The notes under the pieces are model-generated. The model was given only the letters and a program-made list of their open reading frames with translations, was not told where the DNA came from and did not search any database. From Sceloporus undulatus (lineage: Eukaryota > Chordata > Lepidosauria > Squamata > Phrynosomatidae): DNA of 64,000 nt. Below are positions 1-15,759 of the stretch, in pieces. The stretch lies in contig NC_056528.1 in NCBI RefSeq assembly GCF_019175285.1, forward strand, positions 13,445,961-13,509,960, written 5' to 3'. A program made the translations under genes and the position numbers. Every line of letters begins with the position of its first letter. Position 1 is the first letter of the stretch.

Positions 1-786
1 CAAAGCAAAACGTGCCCCCCAGCCCACTACTTGCCCCCCCTTCCTTCTCACCTCTTAAGGGAAAACATCTGGTTGCATGAGCTCATTCCCTTGCCTCCCT
101 CCAGTGGAAGGAAGGCTGTGGAAAAGAATTATCAGCAGCTTCCCAGGAAAAGCAGCAGCGATGGAGGAAGGAGGGAGAAAAGGGAACAGCGGCTGTATGT
201 AGACAACACTGGCAGGCTTGACTGCAGGACAATTTGTTCAGCGCCTCCCCAGAAACTTAACCTAAGCCAGATGTCTGTGGCTAATCTGCATGATTTTTAA
301 GGCCAAATTAGGCATAGTGTGAAAAGTGTTGTCATTTGTTCTGTTTCCTCTGTTTTGTATGCTAGGGTGGATTGGGTCTGGAGAAATGGGGATGGAATGG
401 GCACCAGTGAGTGTGACAAGGAAATCCAGTCCACTCAGAACATTTTACCCTCTCTTCCCTGAATTATGAAGCTGTTATTACACCCAGCAAGCTGAGAACT
501 AGGTTCTCCAAGCTGGCAATGCAGAAAGGCAAGAAGAAACAGGCTAGGCTTGCCAACAAGTGAAACAGCGGGAGAGCTCAGGAGGGCAACCTTTTCCTTG
601 GCTCGCTGTACAGCTTCACACAGACCACTTTGACTGCTGCTCTGGGCCATGTGGGAATGTCATTTAGAGGCAGCAGGCTGAGCCCAGTTATTTGGCACTG
701 TTTCCACACTTTCCATTTGAGCCAGGCTCTCGCTCCAAACCAGAAAATCACCTGGCCCTTCTTGGCACTGGGCTTGCTCTATCCAG

Positions 787-1015
787 AATCATAGATTTGG
801 AAGGGACCATAAAGGCCATCTAATCCAGCCCTTTGCCATTCAGGAATACAATACTAAAGCACTACTGACAAATGATCATCCAAACTCTGTTTAATCTTTC
901 TCTCTCTCCCTAAAAAAATAGCTGAAAACTACCCACTTCCAGAACAAGATATACTAGTCTACACCATTGGCATAATGGGGGTAAAGTCTTTTCTTAGAAG
1001 ACACCATTTCCCCCT
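787..1015 (-). repeat. CR1-type LINE 3'-end fragment
   Basis: The stretch begins with the motif 'aatcatagatttggaaggga', the reverse complement of the common reptile CR1 3' end, and continues with the diverged matching block ('ccatctaatccagccc', later 'ccacttccagaacaag'). It lies in the last intron of the CERCAM-like gene. The rest of 1-1363 shows no exon that I can recognise. Confidence 0.6.
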
Positions 1016-1363
1016 TGAAGTATGTGCTTAGGAATGGATATTTGAGTGCTTATCCCGATACCAATCATATATACCTCATATATGGGGAACTAGTATGACA
1101 GATAGTAGGGTTTAGGGTTTAGTCCAGCTCCTTTTCTTCCTTGAAATGTTAATTTTCTATGTTTGGAGAATTTATTTTGCATAGAGGAACACATAAAGGT
1201 GCAGTCCCTCCACTCCCAGACTAAAGTGATACTTTCTAAGACCACGAAAAGTTTTGACGTAATTCCTTTCATGATGCAAATTAGTTGTTCAGATGAGATG
1301 GGATTTGTAAGGGATTCTTTTTCTGCGATGACTTTCTTCATGCTTCTCTCTCTACTTCTCCAG

Positions 1364-1613
1364 TGAGGATTACAAAAAACATTTCAGCAGTCGGGACCTA
1401 CAAGCTTACTCTGTGCATCCCCTCTTGGCCTACCCAACCCACTACACTGGGGACGTACAGTGGATGAGTGACACAGAGACCTCCACTATCTGGGATGACG
1501 ACTCACGCAAGACTGACTGGAGCGGCTCACAGAAGACATTGAAAGATGCCCGCGGTGGCACTGGAAACACGGCCGGCCACTCCTTCCGCTCGCCTTCCAG
1601 GGATGAGCTATAA
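1364..1613 (+). CDS. CERCAM: CERCAM-like (GLT25/COLGALT family) last coding exon, partial gene
   Basis: Only the terminal exon lies in the window. It follows a pyrimidine-rich acceptor ending CAG at 1361-1363 and reads about 82 codons to a TAA stop. It starts with EDYKKHFSSRDLQAYSVHPL, followed by PTHYTGDVQWMSDTETSTIW, the signature C-terminus of the procollagen galactosyltransferase family (COLGALT1, COLGALT2, CERCAM). It ends in RDEL, an ER-retrieval signal of the KDEL type, as expected for a lumenal protein. CERCAM is preferred because it is the family member on human 9q34.11, like all the other genes here; COLGALT activity has not been shown for CERCAM in mammals. The rest of the gene lies to the left of position 1. 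An AATAAA follows at 1900-1905. The family call is firm; the paralogue call is an inference. Confidence 0.8.
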
Positions 1614-1899
1614 CATCTGCCCAGTAAGTACAGCCTGAGAAACAGCTGTGCAGCAGATGGGGAAAACAGCCAGAGTTGTCCGTGGCAGGAAACGTTTGGC
1701 AGAAGCTTCAGCTTGCTGGATGGATCCCTCACAATACATTTACTTGGTTTATATTTGCCCATCCTGTTTCTCAGTGTCGCTTCAAATGTTTGCAAGGAAA
1801 GCATGCAAAAGTAGTATGGGTTTGGTGGGCTGCACTGTTCCCACACCCATCTTTGGCTGCAAACTCACCTATTTTGTTTCTCTTGAAGTCAACTCTGGA

Positions 1900-1905
1900 A
1901 ATAAA
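1900..1905 (+). terminator. Poly(A) signal AATAAA, probably of the CERCAM-like gene
   Basis: A canonical AATAAA hexamer sits about 290 nt after the stop codon of the CERCAM-like terminal exon, a normal 3'UTR distance. No GT-rich downstream element was examined quantitatively. Confidence 0.5.
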
Positions 1906-2452
1906 ATGGTACTTTTTGCACAGAACAAAACCCTCATGGGGAAAAGGACCATTACAATTGTACGCTGAACTTTGCAGCTAGACATTGTGATCAGGCTTGC
2001 TGATAGGTTTCTGGGACAGATAAAGTAGCACCCTTTGAGAAGAACATTGCATATTATAGGACTGGTGGTTTTCTGAAGGCCTGTATTACACACAGCGCTG
2101 TTCGTTTGAAGTTCTCTGTGAGCTCAACGTGGCATGGCCTTAAATGTCAAGTTTCCCTCTTTCATTTAAAACAAAAATCCCTGAGTCACCATTTTCGTTT
2201 AGTGGCCACTTTTTCTGAGTCCTTCAGTGTTTATTGCTACAGGCCAGAACCTTCCATTCTGTCATGGCCCTTCCATTCCATCCAAAATTAAGCAAGAAAG
2301 TAGATTTGTCTTCATGGCTGAAGCCTAGGGGAAACCTTAGCAACTGGAACAAACATTGCCAGAATATCATGTATGGCTGCTTTCTTCACAAGAGTCTTAT
2401 CTTCTTGCACTTGCATTTTTCTGTGCAAATAACATACATTTTTTCCTTTCCA

Positions 2453-2563
2453 GGATCCCTACCTGAGCCCTGTAAGACCAAAGAAGATAAAATATCAGGA
2501 CTTGATTCTCCCATCCTCCACCTTCTCTCAGGACACGCTGCGTTTGCTTGAAAGGTTTGAATA
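2453..2563 (+). CDS. Candidate terminal exon of unknown origin
   Basis: A very good acceptor (T-rich tract ending tttccag at 2452) is followed by 36 open codons and TAA; the peptide starts DPYLSPVRPKKIKYQDLILP. It lies between the CERCAM-like gene and CFAP157 on the same strand. I do not recognise the peptide. It could be an alternative last exon of the CERCAM-like gene, an exon of a gene lost elsewhere, or chance: a 36-codon open run is not rare. The remainder of 1614-3770 holds a SINE head at 3125-3206 and otherwise nothing I can name. Confidence 0.18.
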
Positions 2564-3124
2564 AGGGAGGGCACTGTGTCAGAGACCAGTTTGTGCCCAT
2601 CCTCCCTGGTTAGTGACGGCACTTAATATGGAACTTCTTCTAATAGCAACAGGGCTTCTTTCCTATGAATGACAAGATGGCTTTGAAATGGCCATGACTT
2701 GGACCCCCCTTTCTTCTGCCTTCTTCTTAATATGGAAACAGAGATGACTTTTTCCTCTGCAACTCACCTGGATGATGCTTCCTTTGTACAAATGCTTGCT
2801 GTTAGAATAGTCTAACAGTTCTGACTTTTAAATTATTGGGATAAATTATTTGTAGAAGGTTGGGATTTTCCTGTTCATCTCACGTTTCCTTAGGTGCTAA
2901 GAAGTGATGGTGGTTTCCATGTAAGCCGACTCAAGAGACTACAGGACCACTTCTTTTTCTTAAAGACTCTGATTCCAGACAGTGATGTAACAGAAATATT
3001 TCTATGTTCTTTCTGTCTCAGGTTTTTCTCTGTTAGCCTGGACTCAAGAAACCTTTGTATTTTTTTACAACTGAAACAAGCAAATTAAATTGTGGATTAA
3101 ATGTGAGTTTTTATTGAAATTTGC

Positions 3125-3206
3125 ACAAGTGGTTTGAGCATAAGGTGACCAGGGTTTGAATCCCCACTCAGCCATGGAAACCCACTGAGTGACCTTAGGC
3201 AAGTAT
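3125..3206 (+). repeat. tRNA-derived SINE, 5' half
   Basis: The sequence has a tRNA-like head with a B-box-like 'gggtttgaatcc', followed by the lizard SINE body ('ccatggaaacccactgagtg', 'ttaggcaagt'). The 3' half is missing. Confidence 0.65.
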
Positions 3207-3616
3207 ATTCTGGCAAGAGATGAAATCCCTTCTCTCCGCTTCCTTCGTAGCTGGCCATCTTAGTGAGCCATATCTCTTTACAGTTCAGGTGTGAATGAAC
3301 AAGCTCCCTGCATGTAGATAAGTAACTTATTGGGAAGCAGGCTGAGGCAGACGTTTCCTTGAGGCTTTATTTTTCTATGTACAGGGATTTTTGTTTTGTT
3401 TTGTTTTCCAAAGAGAAGGGTTGTTCATTTACAAAATGACTCAGGCCAGTCACATAATAGTTAGACTAGGCTTCATTTTCTGAACTTAATATTAAAGGCA
3501 GAACCTTTCTAAGTAAAAAGAAATAAGGAAAAACCAAAGAGTGCCAAGCAATGCACCTTGGAAAGTTGCCTGGCCCTTTAAAGTTCTATTCCAGACAGAA
3601 GCCACCTCCTGGCTCT

Positions 3617-3648
3617 GTTGCTATGTACATCTCCTTCATCTTAGCAAC
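3617..3648. promoter_or_regulatory. Two X-box-like half-sites upstream of CFAP157
   Basis: GTTGCTATG (3617-3625) and TAGCAAC (3642-3648) lie about 120-150 bp before the CFAP157 start codon. RFX factors, which drive ciliary genes, bind GTTGCC-N-GGCAAC-like X-boxes. Here the two halves are too far apart for one classical site, so this is only suggestive. Confidence 0.25.
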
Positions 3649-3770
3649 CGTAGCTCTCCATCCTTACTCTTAAAGAGCCCCGTTGCAGTCTCTTTTAAAA
3701 AGGTTCCTATCACTTCTTGGCCTTATACTCTTGGCTTGGGCAAGCCAAAACCAAAACTGAAGCAGGTGCA

Positions 3771-9425
<5,655 letters not shown>

Positions 9426-10177
9426 AGAAAGCAGAACAAATCTCCTTTATTTTGGGGGGTCTTTTGCTGCTCTCCCTCCCTCTGGGGGACAATGGGAGAT
9501 TGCATGGGCTTGTGGGGACTTTTTAAAAAATGTACGTAGAAAGGCTTGTGCAAAACTGTTTGATAAAAGTTACAGAACCAAGGATCTGTCCGAGTCAGAA
9601 ACAAAAAAGTGAGTGAGGTATGGCATAGCTCTTGGATCAGTGAGTGAGTTCCTAAGAGATGGTGGCAACAGGTAGTCTGAATAAGGAATTACAATACGTA
9701 CTTTAATGATTTCATTTTTCCACCCCAAAGAGTTTAATGCTGTTAAAGCTTACAGTTTCAAAAACACTGTTGTTTTTTTACTTTCCACTTTCTCAGAGGT
9801 AACTAAAATAGTTATTTTAGGGGTATTTTTTTTAAAAAAAATCCAAATGTTGCTTGCATGTTGGTACAAAACACAATCTCCTCCCATCTACCCCATTGTT
9901 ACCGCAATACTGAAAACAGAGCGTGACGGCGCAGCATGAGCCAGCACTTGAAACCTGCTGGGTCTTTCCCAAGCCCACCTGCCCAAGATTGAACCTGCAG
10001 CCTTCTGCAGGTAAAGCAGTGTTGTGGTCCTCCTTCAAACCTAGACTTGTAACATCCATCCTTACCAGGACCAGTGTGACTTCTACAAGGGCAGAGAGTC
10101 AGCAAGATTCAAATGTGGCTGACAGCAACTCTCAGACCCAGTTCTCATGGGGCTTTTGGGAAAGCCCTAGACCAGCC

Positions 10178-10300
10178 TTTTTACATAAAAAGGAATGGGC
10201 AAAACCATCTGTGAGTTTTTCTTGCCTAAGAAAAAAGCTATGAAATTCATGGGGTCACCATAAGTTGAAAGGGGACTTGAAAGCACACACACCATCTGTG
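10178..10300 (+). repeat. tRNA-derived SINE, 3' half
   Basis: The sequence holds the SINE tail: 'aatgggcaaaaccatctgtg', 'cttgcctaagaaa', 'tcatggggtcaccataagtt', 'gggacttgaaagcacacac'. It lies between the convergent CFAP157 and PTRH1 genes. The rest of 9426-10625 is 3'UTR and spacer with no further feature. Confidence 0.6.
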
Positions 10301-10625
10301 GACAAGCATTCTCTGCAACATTATTTGTTGAATAGCAAATTATCCAGTAGTGAGTCACTGATACCTGGGAACTCTTGGTCTCTCCATTTCTCTGAGTCTG
10401 TTTTCCCCTCCTTCCACCTGTCCAGGAGTTTTACTTTCTCAGTTCAAAATCCTGTACCAGTCTAAGTCCCTTTCTGCCCAACCATATATCCCTAGCGAGC
10501 CACAGCTCAGACAAGCTGCGGTCCGATCCAGCTACTTCACCCCTTAAAAAACAGCAAGCAAACATGTCAAATGACTACTTTCTTCTGTCCATCAGGCTCA
10601 TAAATGCCCAAAGAGTTAATGATGG

Positions 10626-13600
10626 TTATGCGCCTCTGTCTTTGAGGGGTGCCTTGGCTGTTTCCTTTTTCTCAGAGGTATCTGGGTCCTTCTGGTTACT
10701 GTAATTCTGCTGGATGTGTCTTAGAAGCATCTCAGTTGCCTTCTCGAAGACGTGAGGTAAAAGTTTTTGCTCTGAGATGGTGAATCTGCTGAGAACGTAA
10801 TGGTCTACAGAGATTTCCCCCACTGGCCGGCCGATGCCAACTCTGAGTCGGACCATGCTCTGAAAAAGTGGGGAGAAGAGAGAGAGAGAGAGAAGGAAAG
10901 AAAGAAAGGAGTTGAAATACAATTAATTCTGTTTAGTATCACAATTCCCAATTACTGGTGTTGGTTCTTCCATTTATCAAGGTTTTTCTCATGCTTCTGA
11001 TCAAGGGTAGGGAACTGTGGAGACCCAGTATGATGCGGTGGTTTGTGTATAGGACTATGACTCTGGAGACCAGGGTTCGAATCCCCATTTGAACAAGGAA
11101 ACCTATTGACTGATCCTGGGCAAGTCATGCTCTCTCAGCCTCTCATTCCATCTTTCAAAATCCATTTAGTCTAATAAAAGGCTAGTTGGTTCCATGTGGG
11201 ATTTTTCTACTTCCCTCTCCTCCTTTGCTTGACTATTTGCTTATGGAAAGATTGACATAGCTTGGATCGCACCCCTGTTCTGCTGCAGTTCTATGTAAGA
11301 GAATAGGGCTTATTTCTGTCTTTCCAAACTGATGGGCGAGGATCCAGGGTGGAAGGCATAGCTCCCTCCCTTCTGCCCTAGAGATGGAAAGGAATGGCAT
11401 TCCAGCTATACATAAGCTTGGAGGCGCACAGATTCAGCAATGTTTTGGAAGTTGGCGTGTTTTGGGCTTGCCGCCAACCCATCTGCTTCCACTTTAAGTA
11501 ACCGCCTCCTTGGACAAGGACGAAACGAGAAACAAGGCAAGGGGTGCAAAGATTCGTGACCAGTGTTAAGCTGAGCTCTGAACAGACATGGCTGCTAATA
11601 CGCCACAATCCCATCTTTGGACAGCGGCCAAGGTTTTGTGTTACGGCCGCAAACAGAGACCAACCCTCCTTTGGCAGAAAAGGCTGGAGAGCCAAAGCGG
11701 AGACTTACATCAGAACGCAGAGAGCTGATGCAGGAACGGACTCCATTATGGCCCCTGAAAGAGAAAGAAACAAGACACTGGGATCTCTTGGCAGTCTTCC
11801 TGAAAAGAAATCCAACTCTTAAGAGAAGCCAAGGAACACTTAGTCTACTATGCCATGGTTTTAATATCCTGGACTGTTTCTGAGCTGTTAACCCTCGTTT
11901 CCCCAGTTTGGACCAAAAAATGGGAAAACTCTCACTAAAGACATCTTAATCCAATGGCTTGTTCCAAGAAGGGCAGAGCAAGCAGGCTGCACATCTGGGC
12001 AAAAATCCAGCTCATACTTCAGTTTGCTAAGCGGAGATATCATTGTGTTAGTTGCCTTATGTCTGGGGAATATGCAACCCTCACCCTCATCCCCCCAGAG
12101 ACAACAAAGGAAGGTGCGGAAATCCAAAAGGGATGGAGTGATGGTAAGAGGAGAAGGGATCAGTTCAGACTCATCCTTCTCTAGCAGTCCACTGGGCAGG
12201 GAAGAAGACAGCCGAGAGAGAGAGGAGGAAGAAGAGAGGAGAGAGCAAAAGAAAAAGAGGAGATACAGAAAGACACAGCAGAGAGACAGAAGAAATGAAT
12301 GTGGCAGGGAGAAAGAAAAGGAGGTGAGAAGCACAGGTAGAAGAAAAGCAGTGAAAGTAATATAGAAAGATAAAAAGACAAAAGTGATGGGAAAGAAAGA
12401 GAGTGGCAGAAGGGAAGAAAAAAGTGGCAATGGAAGAAAGAAAGGATGCCCTTGCTTTTGTCTGGTTTGCTTCAGTTCTCTGTCTGCCATAGTGCCTTCC
12501 TGGTCTCATGTTCCTCAGTAACCGATATGGACAACAATTGCCTCTGAGACAAGATAATCTATAGCCACCCTGACTAGTAGCCATCAATGACATTATCCCT
12601 TCATTTATCTGTTGTAACTCCCTTTTAAACCTTTGCCAAGTTGGTGGTCCTCAATGCATCTTGTGGCAGTGTCATTCTGTGCCATGTGAAGGAGCACCTG
12701 CTTCCATCTCCCTCCAACACCCCAGAAACCAGGTACGAATTCTGAAGAAATCCCACAGTTAAAAAGTAGGTACCTTGCGCTGCCTCCCATCTTCATTGCC
12801 ACCTTCCCCAGGGGCTTGTCTAGGTCGTCGTGAACCAGGTAAATGTTCTCAACCCCCAGCTTGTATGTTTCCACTTGAAAATAAGAAGATCCAGGAGGTT
12901 AGAAGGGATACCTAGCATTCTGCCGCAATACAAGGAGGCTGGATGCAGTTCACAAGCATCAAAGAAGAGGAGACACAGGAGATGTGTCTCCTAGGGACGA
13001 CCGCACATTCTCCTTTACAAGGGCAAAAAATGATCGGTCACTGGGATCTTTTAAAAATGTGCAGCTGAACCCAAAAAGGTGTAGCTGGAAGGAAAAAGTG
13101 TGGCGGGAAAGTAGGCAGACCTAGTTGTTGGAAAAATGGAGGTGGGGGAAATTCAACACATGTTACGCATCAAGGTTAGGGTGCTGGAATGGAAATTTAT
13201 CACCGCATGAACACATAGAAACCCTGGCTGAAATCTTTAAAGCATTCAGTGATCCTATTTGGAAAAGAAAAAAAGTTTTGAGAGGTTTGGCCGCACATGT
13301 TTGGCAAGTCAGCAAGAAAAATCAGTGGATAACTCTGTTACTGAGCTAAGGCAGATTCCTGAAGGAATCATGGCTGTATAGTAGACTGTGGGTTCCTATG
13401 GAGAAACTGTTAATAGTGTGTGAGGAAGGAGCAAAAACTGGCTTTGCATGTGTGTCAGGACTTGGAAAAATTCCTTCCTGGCTTAAAGCCTGTGAATGAC
13501 AACATGATCCAAACCATTTTTATTTAGAAGTAAGCTTCACTGTTCCCCAGGCTAGTATGTTTGAGATGACAGACCTTCTGCCCCTTGGTTTTAATTGGGA

Positions 13601-15298
13601 TTAGTTGGAAGAGAGTAAGTACTTAGCTAAAGGGAACGCATAATACCCTCCAAGTGCCCCAATGTGTAAGGGACAGTCGCTCTGTCCTCCCACTTCCCAG
13701 ATGTCAGAATAATGTCTTGCAAGTCCTCAAAGCGGACGGTCAGCAGGATATAAAAGGGGCTCTTCTGCCCTCTGTCGGGCAGAACAAGAATGATGAGAGT
13801 AAACTAATGGCTTCCAAACTTTGGTCCTCCAGGTGTTTTGGACTTCAGTTCTCAGAAGCCTGAGCCAGCTTGGCCAATGGTCAGCAATTCTGGGAGCTGA
13901 AGTCCGAACGCATCTGGAAGAATAAAGTTTGCGAACCACTGGTGTAAACCATAGAGGTGTGTTACTATTAGGATCGTTACTATTTATTCCGGTTTTATTT
14001 CTAGCCTCTCCTTTTCTTCCTCACTTTGCCATCTTGACCACATCCTGATGTTGCTTGGCCACCTGTATCCTAGTTTTCATGTCGGAGGGTGTGCAACCGC
14101 TACACCAGGAGAAAGGGAAGGATAGGTAAGCGTAACTCGGAAGATGATGAGGAAGCAAATCTCTCTTACTGGCCCCAGCAACGGAGAGTCCGTTGACGTT
14201 CATGAACCTCCGGGGCTTCATCAGCACGAGCTCCATGTCTCCCAGTCTGGCTATGGCTATATCCGCATGGCACTGGCGGTCCATTTCCCACTGGTTGCCC
14301 ACGTTGAGCTTGTCGGCCAGATGGCTCAGCACCGCCATTCCCACGCTGTNNNNNNNNNNGGCGGGTGCCGCGCATGCTGTAATTTCCCAGTCCGGCCACC
14401 TGTAAATAAGACGCAGGTTATTAGTAGGAGGCAGAGATGGTCAGTTTAGGAATGTGCATCTCTTCAACCTCTAGGCAGAAAGTTAGCCTCGTTCTGGAAT
14501 TCCTTTTTCTTGCCGAACACGGCGAGGCCTCCATTTTGTACGACTGGACGGCCGCCAGAAGCAGCCATTTAACATCCAAGACTATGCTGAAGGATGAGGA
14601 TGGAATCCTTCCTTCCAAGGAAAGGTAATCCTACCCACCTTGGTTTCTATGGACTTGCTTGGCCTTAGCAAAGCAGGGGTCAGTTTTTGGCCCCACCACA
14701 GCCCCCAATTTCCCCCCAAAACACAACGCAGAAGCAACTGGCCATCTCCTTCTGCAAGGCTTTTCATTGTACAGTCAAGCCCTCCACATTTGTGGCTTTG
14801 GCTATTTGCGGCTTTGATTCCTATGTTCTCTCTAGGAATATCTAGGTTCTCCAGTGCAACTCTATGGTCAACCTTAACTAAAAGTTGTACTGAAAGAACT
14901 AGAGAGTCCTAGAGAGAAGACTCCACTAGGGATTTGTAGCTCCCGCAGCACAACTCTGTAGTCAGTGTCTGGCAGATGTTGACCACAGAGTTGCCCTGGA
15001 GGACCTAGAGATTCCTAGAGAGGTAAAGCAGGTTCCAGTGTGGTTTACATTGCTTGGAACTACCACTCTCGCCCCGCAAATGGGCGGCTGCCCATTGGGA
15101 ACCGGAAGTGTGGGGTTGCGTGGAACGAGAGGTCATTATCTCTATGATCCGGAAGTATTTATCCCGCACCGGAAGTGCCATTAAAACCCTTTAATTTCCC
15201 CTTACCAGTACTCGCTTCCCAGCATTCCGCAGCTCGTCTTTGGGGTGATGCATGGCCCTCCTTAGGAGCCTCCCGACGTACCGAGAATGCAGCATCAT
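10626..15298 (-). CDS. PTRH1: PTRH1, peptidyl-tRNA hydrolase 1 homologue
   Basis: Five exons in transcript order: 15298-15206, 14399-14170, 12873-12774, 11754-11709 (only 46 nt), 10859-10626; GT-AG, consistent phase, 230 aa (human 214). It cleaves the ester bond of peptidyl-tRNA released from stalled ribosomes. The bacterial-type active site is complete: Asn37 (GLGN), His45, Asn95 (FMNVNG), Asp120 (VHDDLD) and Asn141 (GHNG). The start is the first of two ATGs ([16 protein letters not shown]); the basic, Arg-rich, acid-free head would suit mitochondrial import, an inference. The His45 codon is split by a 10-N gap (14350-14359): the base before and the two after read C and AC, so with zero missing bases motif (R-H-S-V) and frame are restored. 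It is head to head with TTC16, as in human. Confidence 0.95.
11033..11150 (+). repeat. tRNA-derived SINE, 5' half
   Basis: The sequence has a tRNA-like head with B box 'gggttcgaatcc', preceded by 'gactatgactctggagacca', followed by the diverged SINE body. It lies in PTRH1 intron 4, antisense to the gene. Confidence 0.65.
12180..12440 (+). repeat. Purine-rich low-complexity tract
   Basis: A run of about 260 bases is nearly all A and G on the plus strand (GAGA, GGAA and AAGA words). It lies in PTRH1 intron 3, so the transcribed strand gives a long polypyrimidine tract. Long open frames on both strands here come from composition and are not genes. Confidence 0.75.
13809..13944. mobile_element. 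Palindromic MITE-like element
   Basis: The long arms are inverted repeats: 'ccaaactttggtcctccagg' at the left pairs with 'ctggaagaataaagtttgcg' at the right, around 'gccagcttggccaatggtca'. This family is very common in lizard genomes and hAT-like by appearance. It lies in PTRH1 intron 2. Confidence 0.6.
14350..14359. other. 10-N assembly gap inside PTRH1 exon 2
   Basis: The Ns interrupt the codon of the catalytic histidine. The bases on each side (C, then AC) make a His codon if nothing is missing, which suggests a placeholder gap with no real missing sequence. Confidence 0.9.
14772..15030. mobile_element. Dispersed repeat, DNA-transposon-like, copy 1
   Basis: It begins with 'acagtcaagccctccacatt', a pogo/Tigger-like terminal sequence, and shares 'cagtgtctggcagatgttga' and 'cctggaggacctagagattc' with 57685-58015. 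It lies in PTRH1 intron 1 and ends just before a cluster of ETS sites. Confidence 0.5.
15102..15176 (+). promoter_or_regulatory. Cluster of three ETS-type sites near PTRH1 exon 1
   Basis: CCGGAAGT occurs at 15102-15109, 15149-15156 and 15169-15176; a related GCGGAAGT is at 15507-15514. CCGGAAGT is the core for GABPA/ELK-type factors, usual at housekeeping promoters. The three lie in the start of intron 1, within 200 bp of the start codon. Confidence 0.55.
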
Positions 15299-15520
15299 TT
15301 CTTTCAAAACTCTCTGATTCCCCTCTTCCTAGAGAGGCCTCTGATGGTCTTCTTCCAGGCTCCGGCCTCCCAACTTGAAAAAGGGAACAGGCCCAGCGGC
15401 CGCTTTTTTCTCCGCCCTCATTGTGACGTCACCGCCAGCGCTGACCTATCGCTGAAGGCCTGGCAAGAGTTGGTTTTAGAGAGCGCGGCCGCCATCTTTG
15501 TTGTGGGCGGAAGTGGAACC
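15299..15520 (-). promoter_or_regulatory. PTRH1 promoter/5'UTR with CRE and YY1 sites
   Basis: A GC-rich stretch directly upstream of the PTRH1 start contains a perfect palindromic cAMP-response element TGACGTCA (15424-15431), a YY1-like GCCGCCATCTTTG (15488-15500) and an ETS-like GCGGAAGT (15507-15514). No TATA box is evident. This is the PTRH1 side of the former bidirectional PTRH1/TTC16 promoter. Open frames seen here are 5' leader, not genes. Confidence 0.6.
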
Positions 15521-15759
15521 CCTCGCTTTGAAAACAATGCTGGTTTCAATCAGGGCAGGAAAGAAGGGCTATTATTATTATTATTTCTGATTTATGGACA
15601 TCATTTATGTTCATTCATCTCCCACAGAAGGAAAATTAATGCAGCAGAGACTGCAACCATTTATATATAGAGAGAAGCTGGATTCAGGAAAGGCGGAGGT
15701 TTCCTTCCTTTCAGGCAGTCTTAGAATCACATTGGGCTTTTTAGCTGCTGCGTCACACT

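Noticed and set aside
31-300. 89-codon frame at the left edge
   Set aside because: No match to the COLGALT/CERCAM exon expected upstream of 1364, and no acceptor in place; treated as intron.
11888-12593. Long minus-strand frames of 140-200 codons
   Set aside because: They are Phe/Ser/Leu-rich products of the purine-rich tract in PTRH1 intron 3, without domains or splice support.
15175-15670. Open plus-strand frames upstream of PTRH1
   Set aside because: They overlap the PTRH1 first exon, leader and promoter motifs on the other strand; no homology seen.
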